The notes under the pieces: generated by a model
The model's input: only the letters and a program-made list of their open reading frames with translations
Told to the model about the DNA's origin: nothing
Database searches by the model: none
Position numbers and translations under genes: made by a program
NCBI GenBank assembly: GCA_964473715.1
Contig: CAYYQC010000022.1
Span: forward strand, 1-16,244
Origin: 2-12-FULL-41-16 sp964473715
Lineage (GTDB): Bacteria; Patescibacteriota; Patescibacteriia; Magasanikbacterales; UBA922
Length of the DNA: 16,244 nt
Direction of reading: 5' to 3'
Shown here: one piece after another, positions 7,369 through 13,769 of the stretch
How the letters are laid out: the number at the start of each line of letters is the position of its first letter
How positions within the stretch are numbered: the stretch's first letter is position 1

Positions 7369-7383
7369 ACAAATATTTGTGTT
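7366..7383 (+). repeat. Perfect 18-bp palindrome just before the likely pnp start
   Basis: AACACAAATATTTGTGTT is its own reverse complement. It ends one base before the preferred pnp start codon (ATG 7384) and overlaps the base of the upstream stem-loop by 3 nt. It may be a protein operator or an alternative RNA pairing that competes with the stem-loop. Confidence 0.5.
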
Positions 7384-9609
7384 ATGTTAGACATCAAATC
7401 TTGGTCACTTGATTGGGGTGGCCGTACTTTGACCATTGAAACTGGTCGTTTTGCTTTGCAATCCACTCGCTCAGTAACCGTGCGTTATGGTGAAACCGTA
7501 ATTATGGGAACAGTGGTTAAAAGTTCTACTGTTCGTGCTGGTCTTGATTACTTCCCACTCATGGTGGATTTTGAAGAAAAATTATACGCCGCTGGAAAAA
7601 TTAAAGGTTCACGTTTTATTAAACGTGAAGGCCGTCCAAGTGATGAAGCCATTTTAATGGGTCGTTTAGTTGATCGTTCAATTCGTCCATTATTTGACGA
7701 CCGCATGCGTAATGATGTGCAAGTGGTAGTGACTCCGCTCGCGATTGATGGTGAAAATGACGCAGCGATTGTTGGTTTAATTGCGGCTTGTGCTGTACTT
7801 ACTATTTCTTCAATTCCTTGGAATGGTCCTATTGCGGCTGCTCGTATTGGTCTTAGTAAAGAAGGTGAATTTATTTTAAATGCCACTCAAGCCCAATTGG
7901 CTGAAAATGGAACTTTAGATTTGGTAGTAGCTGGTAACAAAGAAAAATTAGTAATGGTTGAAGCTGGTGCCAGTGAAGTGCCAGAAGCTACCATGCTCAA
8001 AGCCATTAAATGGGGCTTGGAACAAACTGACGCTGTTGTTCAATTCCTTAAGAAAATTCAAGCTGAAGCTGGTACTACCAAAGAAATGGTTGATCCAGCC
8101 ATTGATGAAACTCCAGTGGCTTTGGCTAAAAAATTAGTTAAAGCGATGATTGAAGAAAAGGCTGATGAATTAATTTTCAATTCTAAAAAAATTACGCGCG
8201 CTGATCGTTACGCCATGGTTGATGCTTTGAAAGTTGTCGCTAAAGCCAAAATGACTGAGGCTGGTTTTGAAGATTCTGTTCAAGCAGGAGTGCTCGCCGA
8301 AATGAAATATTTAGTTGGTGATTGTGTTTCCAAGAGAATCTTGGATAAGAGTCAACGTCTTGATGGTCGTTCACTGACTGATATTCGTGAACTCCAAACT
8401 GCCGTTGATTTGTTACCACGTGTGCACGGCTCTGCCATGTTTATGCGCGGTGATACTCAAGTTTTGTCAGTGGTGACTTTGGGTGCGCCAGGGGACGTGC
8501 AAACCATTGACACCATGGAAGAAGATAGTAAGAAACGTTACATGCATCATTACAATGATACTCCATTTGCATATGGTGAAGCTGGCCCAATTCGCGGACC
8601 AGGTCGTCGCGCTATTGGTCACGGTGCACTCGCCGAACGCGCCCTTGAACCAGTGTTGCCAGCCGAAATTGATTTCCCATACGCGATTCGCGTTGTTTCA
8701 GAAGTAATGGGTTCAAATGGTTCTAGTTCAATGGCTTCAACTTGTGGTTCAACCATGTCGCTCATGGCCGCCGGTGTGCCAATTAAAAAACCAGTGGCTG
8801 GTATTGCTATGGGTTTGGCTTCTGATGAACAAGGTCGTTGGAAAGTTTTGACTGACTTGCAAGATATTGAAGATGGTAAAGGTGGTATGGACTTTAAGAT
8901 TGCGGGTACTGCCGATGGTATTACTGCCATTCAAATGGATACTAAAACCGAAGGTTTGACTTGGGACATTGTAGAACAAACTATTAAACAAGCCCTTGAA
9001 GCTCGTTTGGTAATTTTGGAAACCATGAAAGCCTCAATTGCTGAACCACGTGCTGATCTTTCTGAACACGCTCCTCGCATTGTCACCATTACGATTGATC
9101 CAGAAAAGATTCGCGAAGTGATTGGTCCAGGTGGAAAAGTAATCAATAAAATTATCGATGAAACTGGCGTGCAAATTGATATTGAACAAGATGGTCGTGT
9201 AATGATTACCTCGAATAATAAAGAAGGTATGGCCGCGGCGATCAAGATGGTTGAAGACATTGTTAAAGAAGTGCAGGCTGGTGAATTGTACGAAGGACCA
9301 GTGGTTCGTTTGGAAGACTTTGGTGCCTTTGTCCAAGTTTTACCAAATAAAGACGGCCTGGTTCATGTGAGTGAAATTTCTTGGGACCGCGTTGGTAAAC
9401 CAAGTGATGTGCTTAAACTTGGTCAGGTTGTAAAAGTAAAAGTAAAAGAAATTGATAATCTTGGTCGCGTAAACTTGACCATGAAAGAATTAACCGAAAA
9501 ACCAGAAGGTTGGGTTCCGCCAGCCATGACTCCTCGTCCACCACGTCCAGAAGGTGGTCGCCCATTCCGCCCAGGTTCTAAACCAGGTGGTTTCCGGGAT
9601 CGCAATTAA
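7384..9609 (+). CDS. pnp: Polyribonucleotide nucleotidyltransferase (PNPase)
   Basis: PNPase degrades RNA 3' to 5' with phosphate, as a trimer. The 741-residue protein has two RNase PH domains (the first begins GGRTLTIETGRFALQ, the second contains GDTQVLSVVTLG). The catalytic-core features GSNGSSSMASTCGSTMSL and DIEDGKGGMDFKIAGT are present. A KH domain with the GPGG loop lies at residues 581-584 and an S1 domain at about 633-705. The last ~30 residues are rich in Pro, Arg and Gly. I chose ATG 7384 because MLDIKSWSLDWGGRTL then aligns with the known start of Bacillus PNPase (about 12 residues before GRTL). The in-frame ATG 7363 would add seven residues and lies inside the leader stem-loop. 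Downstream is a clear terminator. Confidence 0.97.
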   Translation: MLDIKSWSLDWGGRTLTIETGRFALQSTRSVTVRYGETVIMGTVVKSSTVRAGLDYFPLMVDFEEKLYAAGKIKGSRFIKREGRPSDEAILMGRLVDRSIRPLFDDRMRNDVQVVVTPLAIDGENDAAIVGLIAACAVLTISSIPWNGPIAAARIGLSKEGEFILNATQAQLAENGTLDLVVAGNKEKLVMVEAGASEVPEATMLKAIKWGLEQTDAVVQFLKKIQAEAGTTKEMVDPAIDETPVALAKKLVKAMIEEKADELIFNSKKITRADRYAMVDALKVVAKAKMTEAGFEDSVQAGVLAEMKYLVGDCVSKRILDKSQRLDGRSLTDIRELQTAVDLLPRVHGSAMFMRGDTQVLSVVTLGAPGDVQTIDTMEEDSKKRYMHHYNDTPFAYGEAGPIRGPGRRAIGHGALAERALEPVLPAEIDFPYAIRVVSEVMGSNGSSSMASTCGSTMSLMAAGVPIKKPVAGIAMGLASDEQGRWKVLTDLQDIEDGKGGMDFKIAGTADGITAIQMDTKTEGLTWDIVEQTIKQALEARLVILETMKASIAEPRADLSEHAPRIVTITIDPEKIREVIGPGGKVINKIIDETGVQIDIEQDGRVMITSNNKEGMAAAIKMVEDIVKEVQAGELYEGPVVRLEDFGAFVQVLPNKDGLVHVSEISWDRVGKPSDVLKLGQVVKVKVKEIDNLGRVNLTMKELTEKPEGWVPPAMTPRPPRPEGGRPFRPGSKPGGFRDRN

Positions 9610-9624
9610 GTTCTGAAGATTTTT

Positions 9625-9652
9625 AAAGACCTCCGTTTGGGGGTCTTTTTTT
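9625..9652 (+). terminator. Intrinsic terminator of pnp
   Basis: AAAGACCTCC (9625-9634) pairs with GGGGGTCTTT (9639-9648) with one G-U around the loop GTTT, and the T run continues to 9652. It lies 15 nt after the pnp stop and closes the rpsO-NYN-pnp unit. Confidence 0.93.
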
Positions 9653-9656
9653 AACC

Positions 9657-9685
9657 TTGATTTTATCAGCTGAATATGGTGTAAT
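9657..9685 (+). promoter_or_regulatory. Promoter of the tRNA-Leu unit
   Basis: TTGATT (9657-9662), a 17-nt spacer, TGTAAT (9680-9685), with TGG directly upstream giving an extended -10. Predicted start near 9692, 7 nt before the tRNA. It begins a few bases after the pnp terminator. Confidence 0.78.
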
Positions 9686-9698
9686 TGTGTCGCTTTAC

Positions 9699-9779
9699 GC
9701 GGATGTGGCGAAACGGTAGACGCACTTGCCTTAGGAGCAAGCGGGGTAACCCATGAGAGTTCGAGTCTCTCCATCCGCA
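9699..9779 (+). tRNA. tRNA-Leu (anticodon UAG)
   Basis: The acceptor stem GCGGATG (9699-9705) pairs with CATCCGC (9772-9778) and is followed by discriminator A9779. The anticodon stem is CTTGC/GCAAG (9725-9729 and 9737-9741) with loop CTTAGGA, so the anticodon is TAG, reading CUN leucine codons. A long variable arm with GGG-TAA-CCC marks a class II tRNA, as expected for leucine. The T arm is GAGAG-TTCGAGT-CTCTC. The bases after A73 are CCG, so the CCA end is not fully encoded and must be added by a CCA-adding enzyme. Confidence 0.96.
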
Positions 9780-9785
9780 CCGATT

Positions 9786-10376
9786 ATGTTTAACAGTACA
9801 ACAATTTTAATTACACTAAGCAGTCTACTGGCTTTGGCTTCTTATGTTGTGTATATTCACGCAATTTTAAAAGGTAAAGCAAAGCCGCATCGAACTACTC
9901 GTTTTGTCTTGGTAATTATTACCGCCTTAGCCACTGCCGCCTTATTTGCAGAAAAAAGTACGGTCGCCATTTGGATTCCAACTATATTTACGGTTGGATC
10001 AGTAGTGATTTTTTTATTAAGTATAAAGTATGGGATGGGCGGATCATCAAAAACCGACATCCTTTGTTTGCTCGTAGCACTAGCGGGAATTGTGTTTTGG
10101 AAAATAACGAGTAATCCCTTGTATGGATTATATGCTTCAATTGGCGCTGATTTTGTGGGACAAATTCCGATGTTACTTAAAACCTATCGGTATCCGGAAA
10201 CTGAAGCCTGGCCATTTTACGGTATTGATGTGGTGGCCGCGATGTTAAGTCTCATTGCCTTACAAGAATGGAAAATAGGGGAATATTCATATCCATTATA
10301 TATTGTTTTTATAGATATGTTGACCGTTATATTAATTTTACGCCCAAAAATTTTGGCGTATGGATTTAAAAAATAA
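9786..10376 (+). CDS. Seven-helix membrane protein, PQ-loop/SWEET-like layout, unknown function
   Basis: The 196-residue protein is almost entirely hydrophobic, with about seven predicted membrane helices at residues 6-27, 39-56, 60-80, 91-105, 109-130, 143-161 and 168-187. Two similar segments appear half a protein apart: YVVYIHAILKGKAKPHRTTR after the first helix and GQIPMLLKTYRYPETEAWPF in the second half. Each is a helix end, a basic turn and a Pro-containing loop, suggesting a 3+1+3 internal duplication as in PQ-loop/SemiSWEET-like transporters. This is a by-eye resemblance and the substrate is unknown. ATG 9786 is chosen because the frame upstream runs into the tRNA. The start lies 6 nt after the tRNA, so the tRNA and mRNA are probably one transcript. 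The 3' end overlaps the radical SAM gene by 17 nt. Confidence 0.75.
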   Translation: MFNSTTILITLSSLLALASYVVYIHAILKGKAKPHRTTRFVLVIITALATAALFAEKSTVAIWIPTIFTVGSVVIFLLSIKYGMGGSSKTDILCLLVALAGIVFWKITSNPLYGLYASIGADFVGQIPMLLKTYRYPETEAWPFYGIDVVAAMLSLIALQEWKIGEYSYPLYIVFIDMLTVILILRPKILAYGFKK

Positions 10377-11532
10377 AAAATCTTGGACTGATTGGCGCTG
10401 GCAAATTTCGCAGGCTGTGCGCACTGTTGAGCAATTGAAAAGATTCGTGGAAATGTCTGAAGCTCGTGCACAAGAAATTGCCGAAGTTTTGCAGTCACGT
10501 AAAAATGATAAAGTTGATGAAATGCGTCTTACGCCTTTTTTACTGTCCTTAATTAATTGGAATAATCTACACGATCCAATTGCGCGGCAACATTTACCAA
10601 GCAAAGCCGAGTTGTCTGACGATGATTTTTCTTTGACCAAAGTTTGGGAAGAACCAGAAGATTTTGCTGATGGTGCCAATCGAATGATTCAGCAAAAATA
10701 TCCTGATATTATTTTGTTGCGTTTAAGCAATACTTGTCACAGTTATTGTCGATTTTGTTTTCAAAAAGAACGGACTTTACAATCGTCTGTGTCCACAAAA
10801 ACCGGTGATGAAGAATTTAATGAAGCTTTGAAAATTATTCAATCCAAACCAGAAGTGCGCCAAGTTTTAATTAGTGGCGGGGATCCTTTAATTTTAACTG
10901 ATGAATTATTATTGGACCGCTTACATAAGCTTGCGGCTATTCCTCACTTATCTGCTTTGCGCATTAACACTAGAGTTCTGCTGCATAACCCTTTTCGAGT
11001 CACACCAGAATTAGTTGCGCAGCTCAAAACTCTCACCGAAAATTCTTGGAAAAATCGTGAGCGGGGGATTGACCTGAAGATTGGTGTACATTTTAATCAT
11101 TCTCAAGAATTAACCCGCGAAGCAGTCGCGGCCATTCGTTTGCTGCAAAAAAATGGCATTCAGGTGTATAATCAAACCGTCCTTTTAAAAGGCGTGAATG
11201 ATAATGTAGAAATTTTGGTAAAACTTTTTCGTGCTTTGCGTAAAGAAAATGTCGCTCTTCACTATCTATCAGTGGGTATGCCGGTGCCAGGAACTGCACA
11301 TTTCCGCACTTCGGTTCGCGCAGCTCAAGAAATAATGAATGCATTGCGTCAGATCAAAGAATTCCGCGGGCAATTACCGCATTTGGAAATGTCTCACCAT
11401 ACTGGCAAACAAATGGTACCAGCCACGATGAATGAAAATTTTTATGAAGATGTGGATGAGAATGGTGCGCCAATTATTAAATTTTTAAGTGACATCACTA
11501 ATCAATGGGAAATTTTCCCAGACGCTCGCTAA
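10360..11532 (+). CDS. Lysine-2,3-aminomutase-like (KamA family) radical SAM protein, substrate unknown
   Basis: The 390-residue protein aligns end to end with lysine 2,3-aminomutase: SWTDWRWQISQAVRTVEQL at the N-terminus, the [4Fe-4S]/SAM motif C126-x3-C130-x2-C133 (NTCHSYCRFCF), LISGGDPLILTDE, GVHFNH and GVNDNVEIL. A lysine (K350) sits in HHTGK, where the aminomutase has its PLP lysine in GGGGK. By eye, however, the residues that hold lysine in the clostridial enzyme are not kept: the position of Arg134 is Q135, that of Asp293 is M307, and that of Asp330 is probably E343. An aminomutase acting on another amino acid, or another radical SAM reaction, is more likely than lysine 2,3-aminomutase. 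EpmB is another related possibility. It overlaps the membrane-protein gene by 17 nt and precedes the methyltransferase by 1 nt. Confidence 0.85.
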   Translation: MDLKNKKSWTDWRWQISQAVRTVEQLKRFVEMSEARAQEIAEVLQSRKNDKVDEMRLTPFLLSLINWNNLHDPIARQHLPSKAELSDDDFSLTKVWEEPEDFADGANRMIQQKYPDIILLRLSNTCHSYCRFCFQKERTLQSSVSTKTGDEEFNEALKIIQSKPEVRQVLISGGDPLILTDELLLDRLHKLAAIPHLSALRINTRVLLHNPFRVTPELVAQLKTLTENSWKNRERGIDLKIGVHFNHSQELTREAVAAIRLLQKNGIQVYNQTVLLKGVNDNVEILVKLFRALRKENVALHYLSVGMPVPGTAHFRTSVRAAQEIMNALRQIKEFRGQLPHLEMSHHTGKQMVPATMNENFYEDVDENGAPIIKFLSDITNQWEIFPDAR

Positions 11533-11533
11533 T

Positions 11534-12052
11534 ATGCTTATTTTTGCCTTGATTCTATTGGTTATCACACTTACTTATGCGTATGGCGCAAAAAGCGCTG
11601 CGCCTTGGGTGCCAATGCGCGCCGATGATTTGGGAAGAGTTTTGAAAATTCTTCAGCAATTTCCTGAAGTAAAAAAAGTGGTGGAACTTGGTGCAGGTGA
11701 TGGGAGATTACTCGCTTTAACTGCCCAGTCAGGTTATGTAAGCGAAGGCTATGAAATTTCTCTGCTTCCTTATGTGATTGCGCAAGTAAGAAAATTCAAA
11801 CGCCATCTGAATTACACAATTCATTATCGTAGTTTTTGGGGTGCAAATTTAAGCTCTGCCAATGCAGTGTATTTTTTTCTTATGCCACAAATTTTGGAAA
11901 AAACTAAAGCTAAACTTTTGTCTGAACTTAAACCGGGCAGTTTAGTTCTCAGTTATACTTGGGGCTTGCCTGGACTTACTCCGGTGTTAATTGATATTGT
12001 ACCTGAACGGCCCAAAATTTTTGTTTATAAGGTTGGTTATGAAGGAAAGTGA
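11534..12052 (+). CDS. Membrane-anchored class I SAM-dependent methyltransferase (FAM173/ATPSCKMT-like layout)
   Basis: The 172-residue protein starts with one hydrophobic helix (residues 1-18), likely an uncleaved anchor with the enzyme facing the cytoplasm. The short linker PWVPMRADDL is followed by the SAM-binding motif I VVELGAGDGRLL (about 49-60) and an acidic residue after the next strand in GYEISLLPY. YRSFWGANLSSANAVYFFLMP, LLSELKPGSLVLS and WGLPG follow. Order and spacing resemble the FAM173/ATPSCKMT protein-lysine methyltransferases, which also have one N-terminal helix, but the similarity is judged by eye and the substrate is unknown. ATG 11534 comes one base after the radical SAM stop codon; an in-frame start at 11489 would lie inside that gene. 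It ends TGA-TAA, showing UGA is a stop. The Smr gene overlaps its end by 14 nt. Confidence 0.78.
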   Translation: MLIFALILLVITLTYAYGAKSAAPWVPMRADDLGRVLKILQQFPEVKKVVELGAGDGRLLALTAQSGYVSEGYEISLLPYVIAQVRKFKRHLNYTIHYRSFWGANLSSANAVYFFLMPQILEKTKAKLLSELKPGSLVLSYTWGLPGLTPVLIDIVPERPKIFVYKVGYEGK

Positions 12053-12320
12053 TAAACGAGCCGCTTTTTTGGGTGCGTCACTTGATCCGCATCTTTTTAC
12101 CATTGACTTGCACCATGCTGGGGATTTGCATACTGCACTTGGGGAATTCGAACGTGGTTTTGATCGGGCTTTGTTTGCTCGAGTTAGAGCCTGTCGTGTT
12201 ATTTATGGTGTGGGCACTGGAATTTTGGCACGTGAAATTTTAAATATACTAAAGCGTAATAAAAATATTGTAGCCTGGCATGAAGAAGAAAGTGGTGGAA
12301 GCGTAATTATTTTGTTGTAG
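12039..12320 (+). CDS. Stand-alone Smr-domain protein
   Basis: The 93-residue protein is little more than one Smr domain, the fold found at the C-terminus of MutS2 and in small stand-alone proteins that bind or cut branched DNA or RNA. The LDxH-type motif is I22-D23-L24-H25. The glycine loop normally written HGxGTG is Y56-G57-V58-G59-T60-G61, so the usual histidine is a tyrosine. The domain ends in the characteristic GGSVIILL strand. ATG 12039 lies in the preceding methyltransferase gene (14-nt overlap), which implies coupled translation. It is the last gene of the tRNA-Leu unit; the next promoter overlaps its stop codon. Nuclease activity is possible but, given the altered loop, uncertain. 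Confidence 0.8.
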   Translation: MKESDKRAAFLGASLDPHLFTIDLHHAGDLHTALGEFERGFDRALFARVRACRVIYGVGTGILAREILNILKRNKNIVAWHEEESGGSVIILL

Positions 12321-12343
12321 GGTCAAGTAAATTTTGTTATACT
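12315..12343 (+). promoter_or_regulatory. Probable promoter of the ATP-grasp gene
   Basis: TATACT (12338-12343) is a good -10; 17 nt upstream lies TTGTAG (12315-12320), a weak -35. Predicted start near 12350, leaving only about 10 nt before the ATG at 12361, so the mRNA would have almost no leader. Confidence 0.5.
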
Positions 12344-12360
12344 TTGCTTTCACACTAACT

Positions 12361-13695
12361 ATGAAATTTTCTTTTACAAAATTTTTTTGTGATTGGTTTC
12401 CAAGCATAGGAAAAAATTCATTTACCCCGACTAGTTTGCGCGGACGAACAATTATTTTGGTAAATCCTGGATCAATTCAAAAAAAATTTATCTGGGAACG
12501 TCTTAAAGAATTGGGTTTGGTGGTGATTGCACTTAATGATAAAAAAATTAAAATCGCTGAGCCATATATTGACCATTGGATCTTAGCGGATATTACTGAT
12601 TTTCCTGCTTGTAAAAAAGCGGTTACTGTTTTTTTAAATAAACATTCTGATATTACGCCTGAAGGAGTTCTGACTTTTTGGGACGAGTGTGTGTTGTTGG
12701 TAGCTTATCTAGCCGAATCTTTTAAGTGGCCAGGTATTCCGTGTGCTGTTGCGGAAAAAATAAAGAATAAATATTTATTTAGAGAGTTTTGTGAAAAACA
12801 AAATTTGCCTGCACCTCGATTTAAAAAAATAAAATCAACTAAATCTATTTTAGCGGCAAGTAAAAAACTTCACTATCCGTTGGTAATCAAGCCGGTGTTT
12901 GGAGCCTCAAGTGCCTTTGTGATCAGAGTGGAAAATGAAATTGAGTTAAAAGCTGCTTCTGAATCAATTAAAAAATATTTGAGTGATTACAAAATGGCCA
13001 AAGAATGGGTAAATTGGGAATTATTTTTAGAAGAATATATTGGTGGCGATGAAGTAGATATTGATATTTTGTGGCAAAATAATAGTCTAAAATATTTTTC
13101 CATTATTGATAATAATGCGACTAAAGAACCTTTTTTTGTGGAAACTGGAGGGCATGTTCCCTCTCGTTTGCCTATGGATAAACAAAAGGCACTCATTGCT
13201 ATGGCCACTAAAACTTTAGAAACATTCGGAGTGAGAAATGGCTGTTTTCATTTTGAAGCTAAAATTGACAAGCGCGGCCCAGTACCGATTGAAATTAATA
13301 TGCGTATGGGCGGCGCGGCAGTTTTTGTTTTTTCTAAATTTACTTGGGGGGTCGATCTTATTGAAAGCGCGGTTAGAATTGCCTTGAATGAGCCTTTATC
13401 AATTACGAAGCCTGCTAAACCCCTCAATTATTTGGCTATGAAAAAAATATTGCCAAATTTTTCAGGGATAGTGACTAGATTTACAATTAAACCCGTTTTA
13501 AAAAGCCAGCCCTATTTTGTAAAGTTGAGTTTGGAAAAAGAGGTTGGGGATACTTTTTTAACTCCACCTGAAGGGTATGATAATTGTTTGGGCTGGTTGG
13601 CGGTAAAAGGGGCTAGTGCCAAAGAGGTAGATGCTAACCTTGAAAAAGGTTTTTCATACATTATTTACTCATTGCGACGGCTAAGAGGGAAATAA
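12361..13695 (+). CDS. ATP-grasp ligase, amino-acid/dipeptide ligase type
   Basis: The 444-residue protein has a complete ATP-grasp fold. A Rossmann-like N-terminal domain (TIILVNPGSIQKKFI...) is followed by the ATP-binding lysine K177 in VIKPVFGASS. The linker block E224-E225-Y226-I227-G228-G229-D230-E231 comes next, and the metal-binding residues are E299 (HFEAKI), E311 and N313 (EINMRMGG). This set is typical of ligases joining a carboxylate to an amine through an acyl phosphate, closest by eye to the L-amino acid ligase/carnosine synthase branch (BacD-like) rather than to purine or biotin enzymes. The substrates are unknown. I use ATG 12361; TTG 12334 is in frame but overlaps the predicted -10. 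The partner may be the 517-aa protein encoded next, though that has its own promoter. Confidence 0.85.
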   Translation: MKFSFTKFFCDWFPSIGKNSFTPTSLRGRTIILVNPGSIQKKFIWERLKELGLVVIALNDKKIKIAEPYIDHWILADITDFPACKKAVTVFLNKHSDITPEGVLTFWDECVLLVAYLAESFKWPGIPCAVAEKIKNKYLFREFCEKQNLPAPRFKKIKSTKSILAASKKLHYPLVIKPVFGASSAFVIRVENEIELKAASESIKKYLSDYKMAKEWVNWELFLEEYIGGDEVDIDILWQNNSLKYFSIIDNNATKEPFFVETGGHVPSRLPMDKQKALIAMATKTLETFGVRNGCFHFEAKIDKRGPVPIEINMRMGGAAVFVFSKFTWGVDLIESAVRIALNEPLSITKPAKPLNYLAMKKILPNFSGIVTRFTIKPVLKSQPYFVKLSLEKEVGDTFLTPPEGYDNCLGWLAVKGASAKEVDANLEKGFSYIIYSLRRLRGK

Positions 13696-13713
13696 AATCA
13701 TTTTTTAGGTCAA

Positions 13714-13742
13714 TTGACAAAAACCCTAAAAAGCGGTAAACT
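13714..13742 (+). promoter_or_regulatory. Promoter of the 517-aa protein gene
   Basis: Perfect TTGACA (13714-13719), a 17-nt spacer, TAAACT (13737-13742). Predicted start near 13749, with a leader of about 20 nt and no Shine-Dalgarno sequence. The -10 is identical to one option for the 23S rRNA promoter at 15841-15846. Confidence 0.7.
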
Positions 13743-13769
13743 TTCACAATCGTTTTCCGTTTTTTTGTT

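Noticed and set aside
7363..7383. Upstream pnp start at ATG 7363
   Set aside because: The seven added residues lack family support and are encoded by the leader stem and palindrome; kept only as an alternative.
13702..13732. AT-rich inverted repeat (TTTTTAGG / CCTAAAAA) after the ATP-grasp gene
   Set aside because: It has a long loop, no GC core and no T tract after the right arm, and it overlaps the -35 and spacer of a good promoter, so I do not call a terminator.
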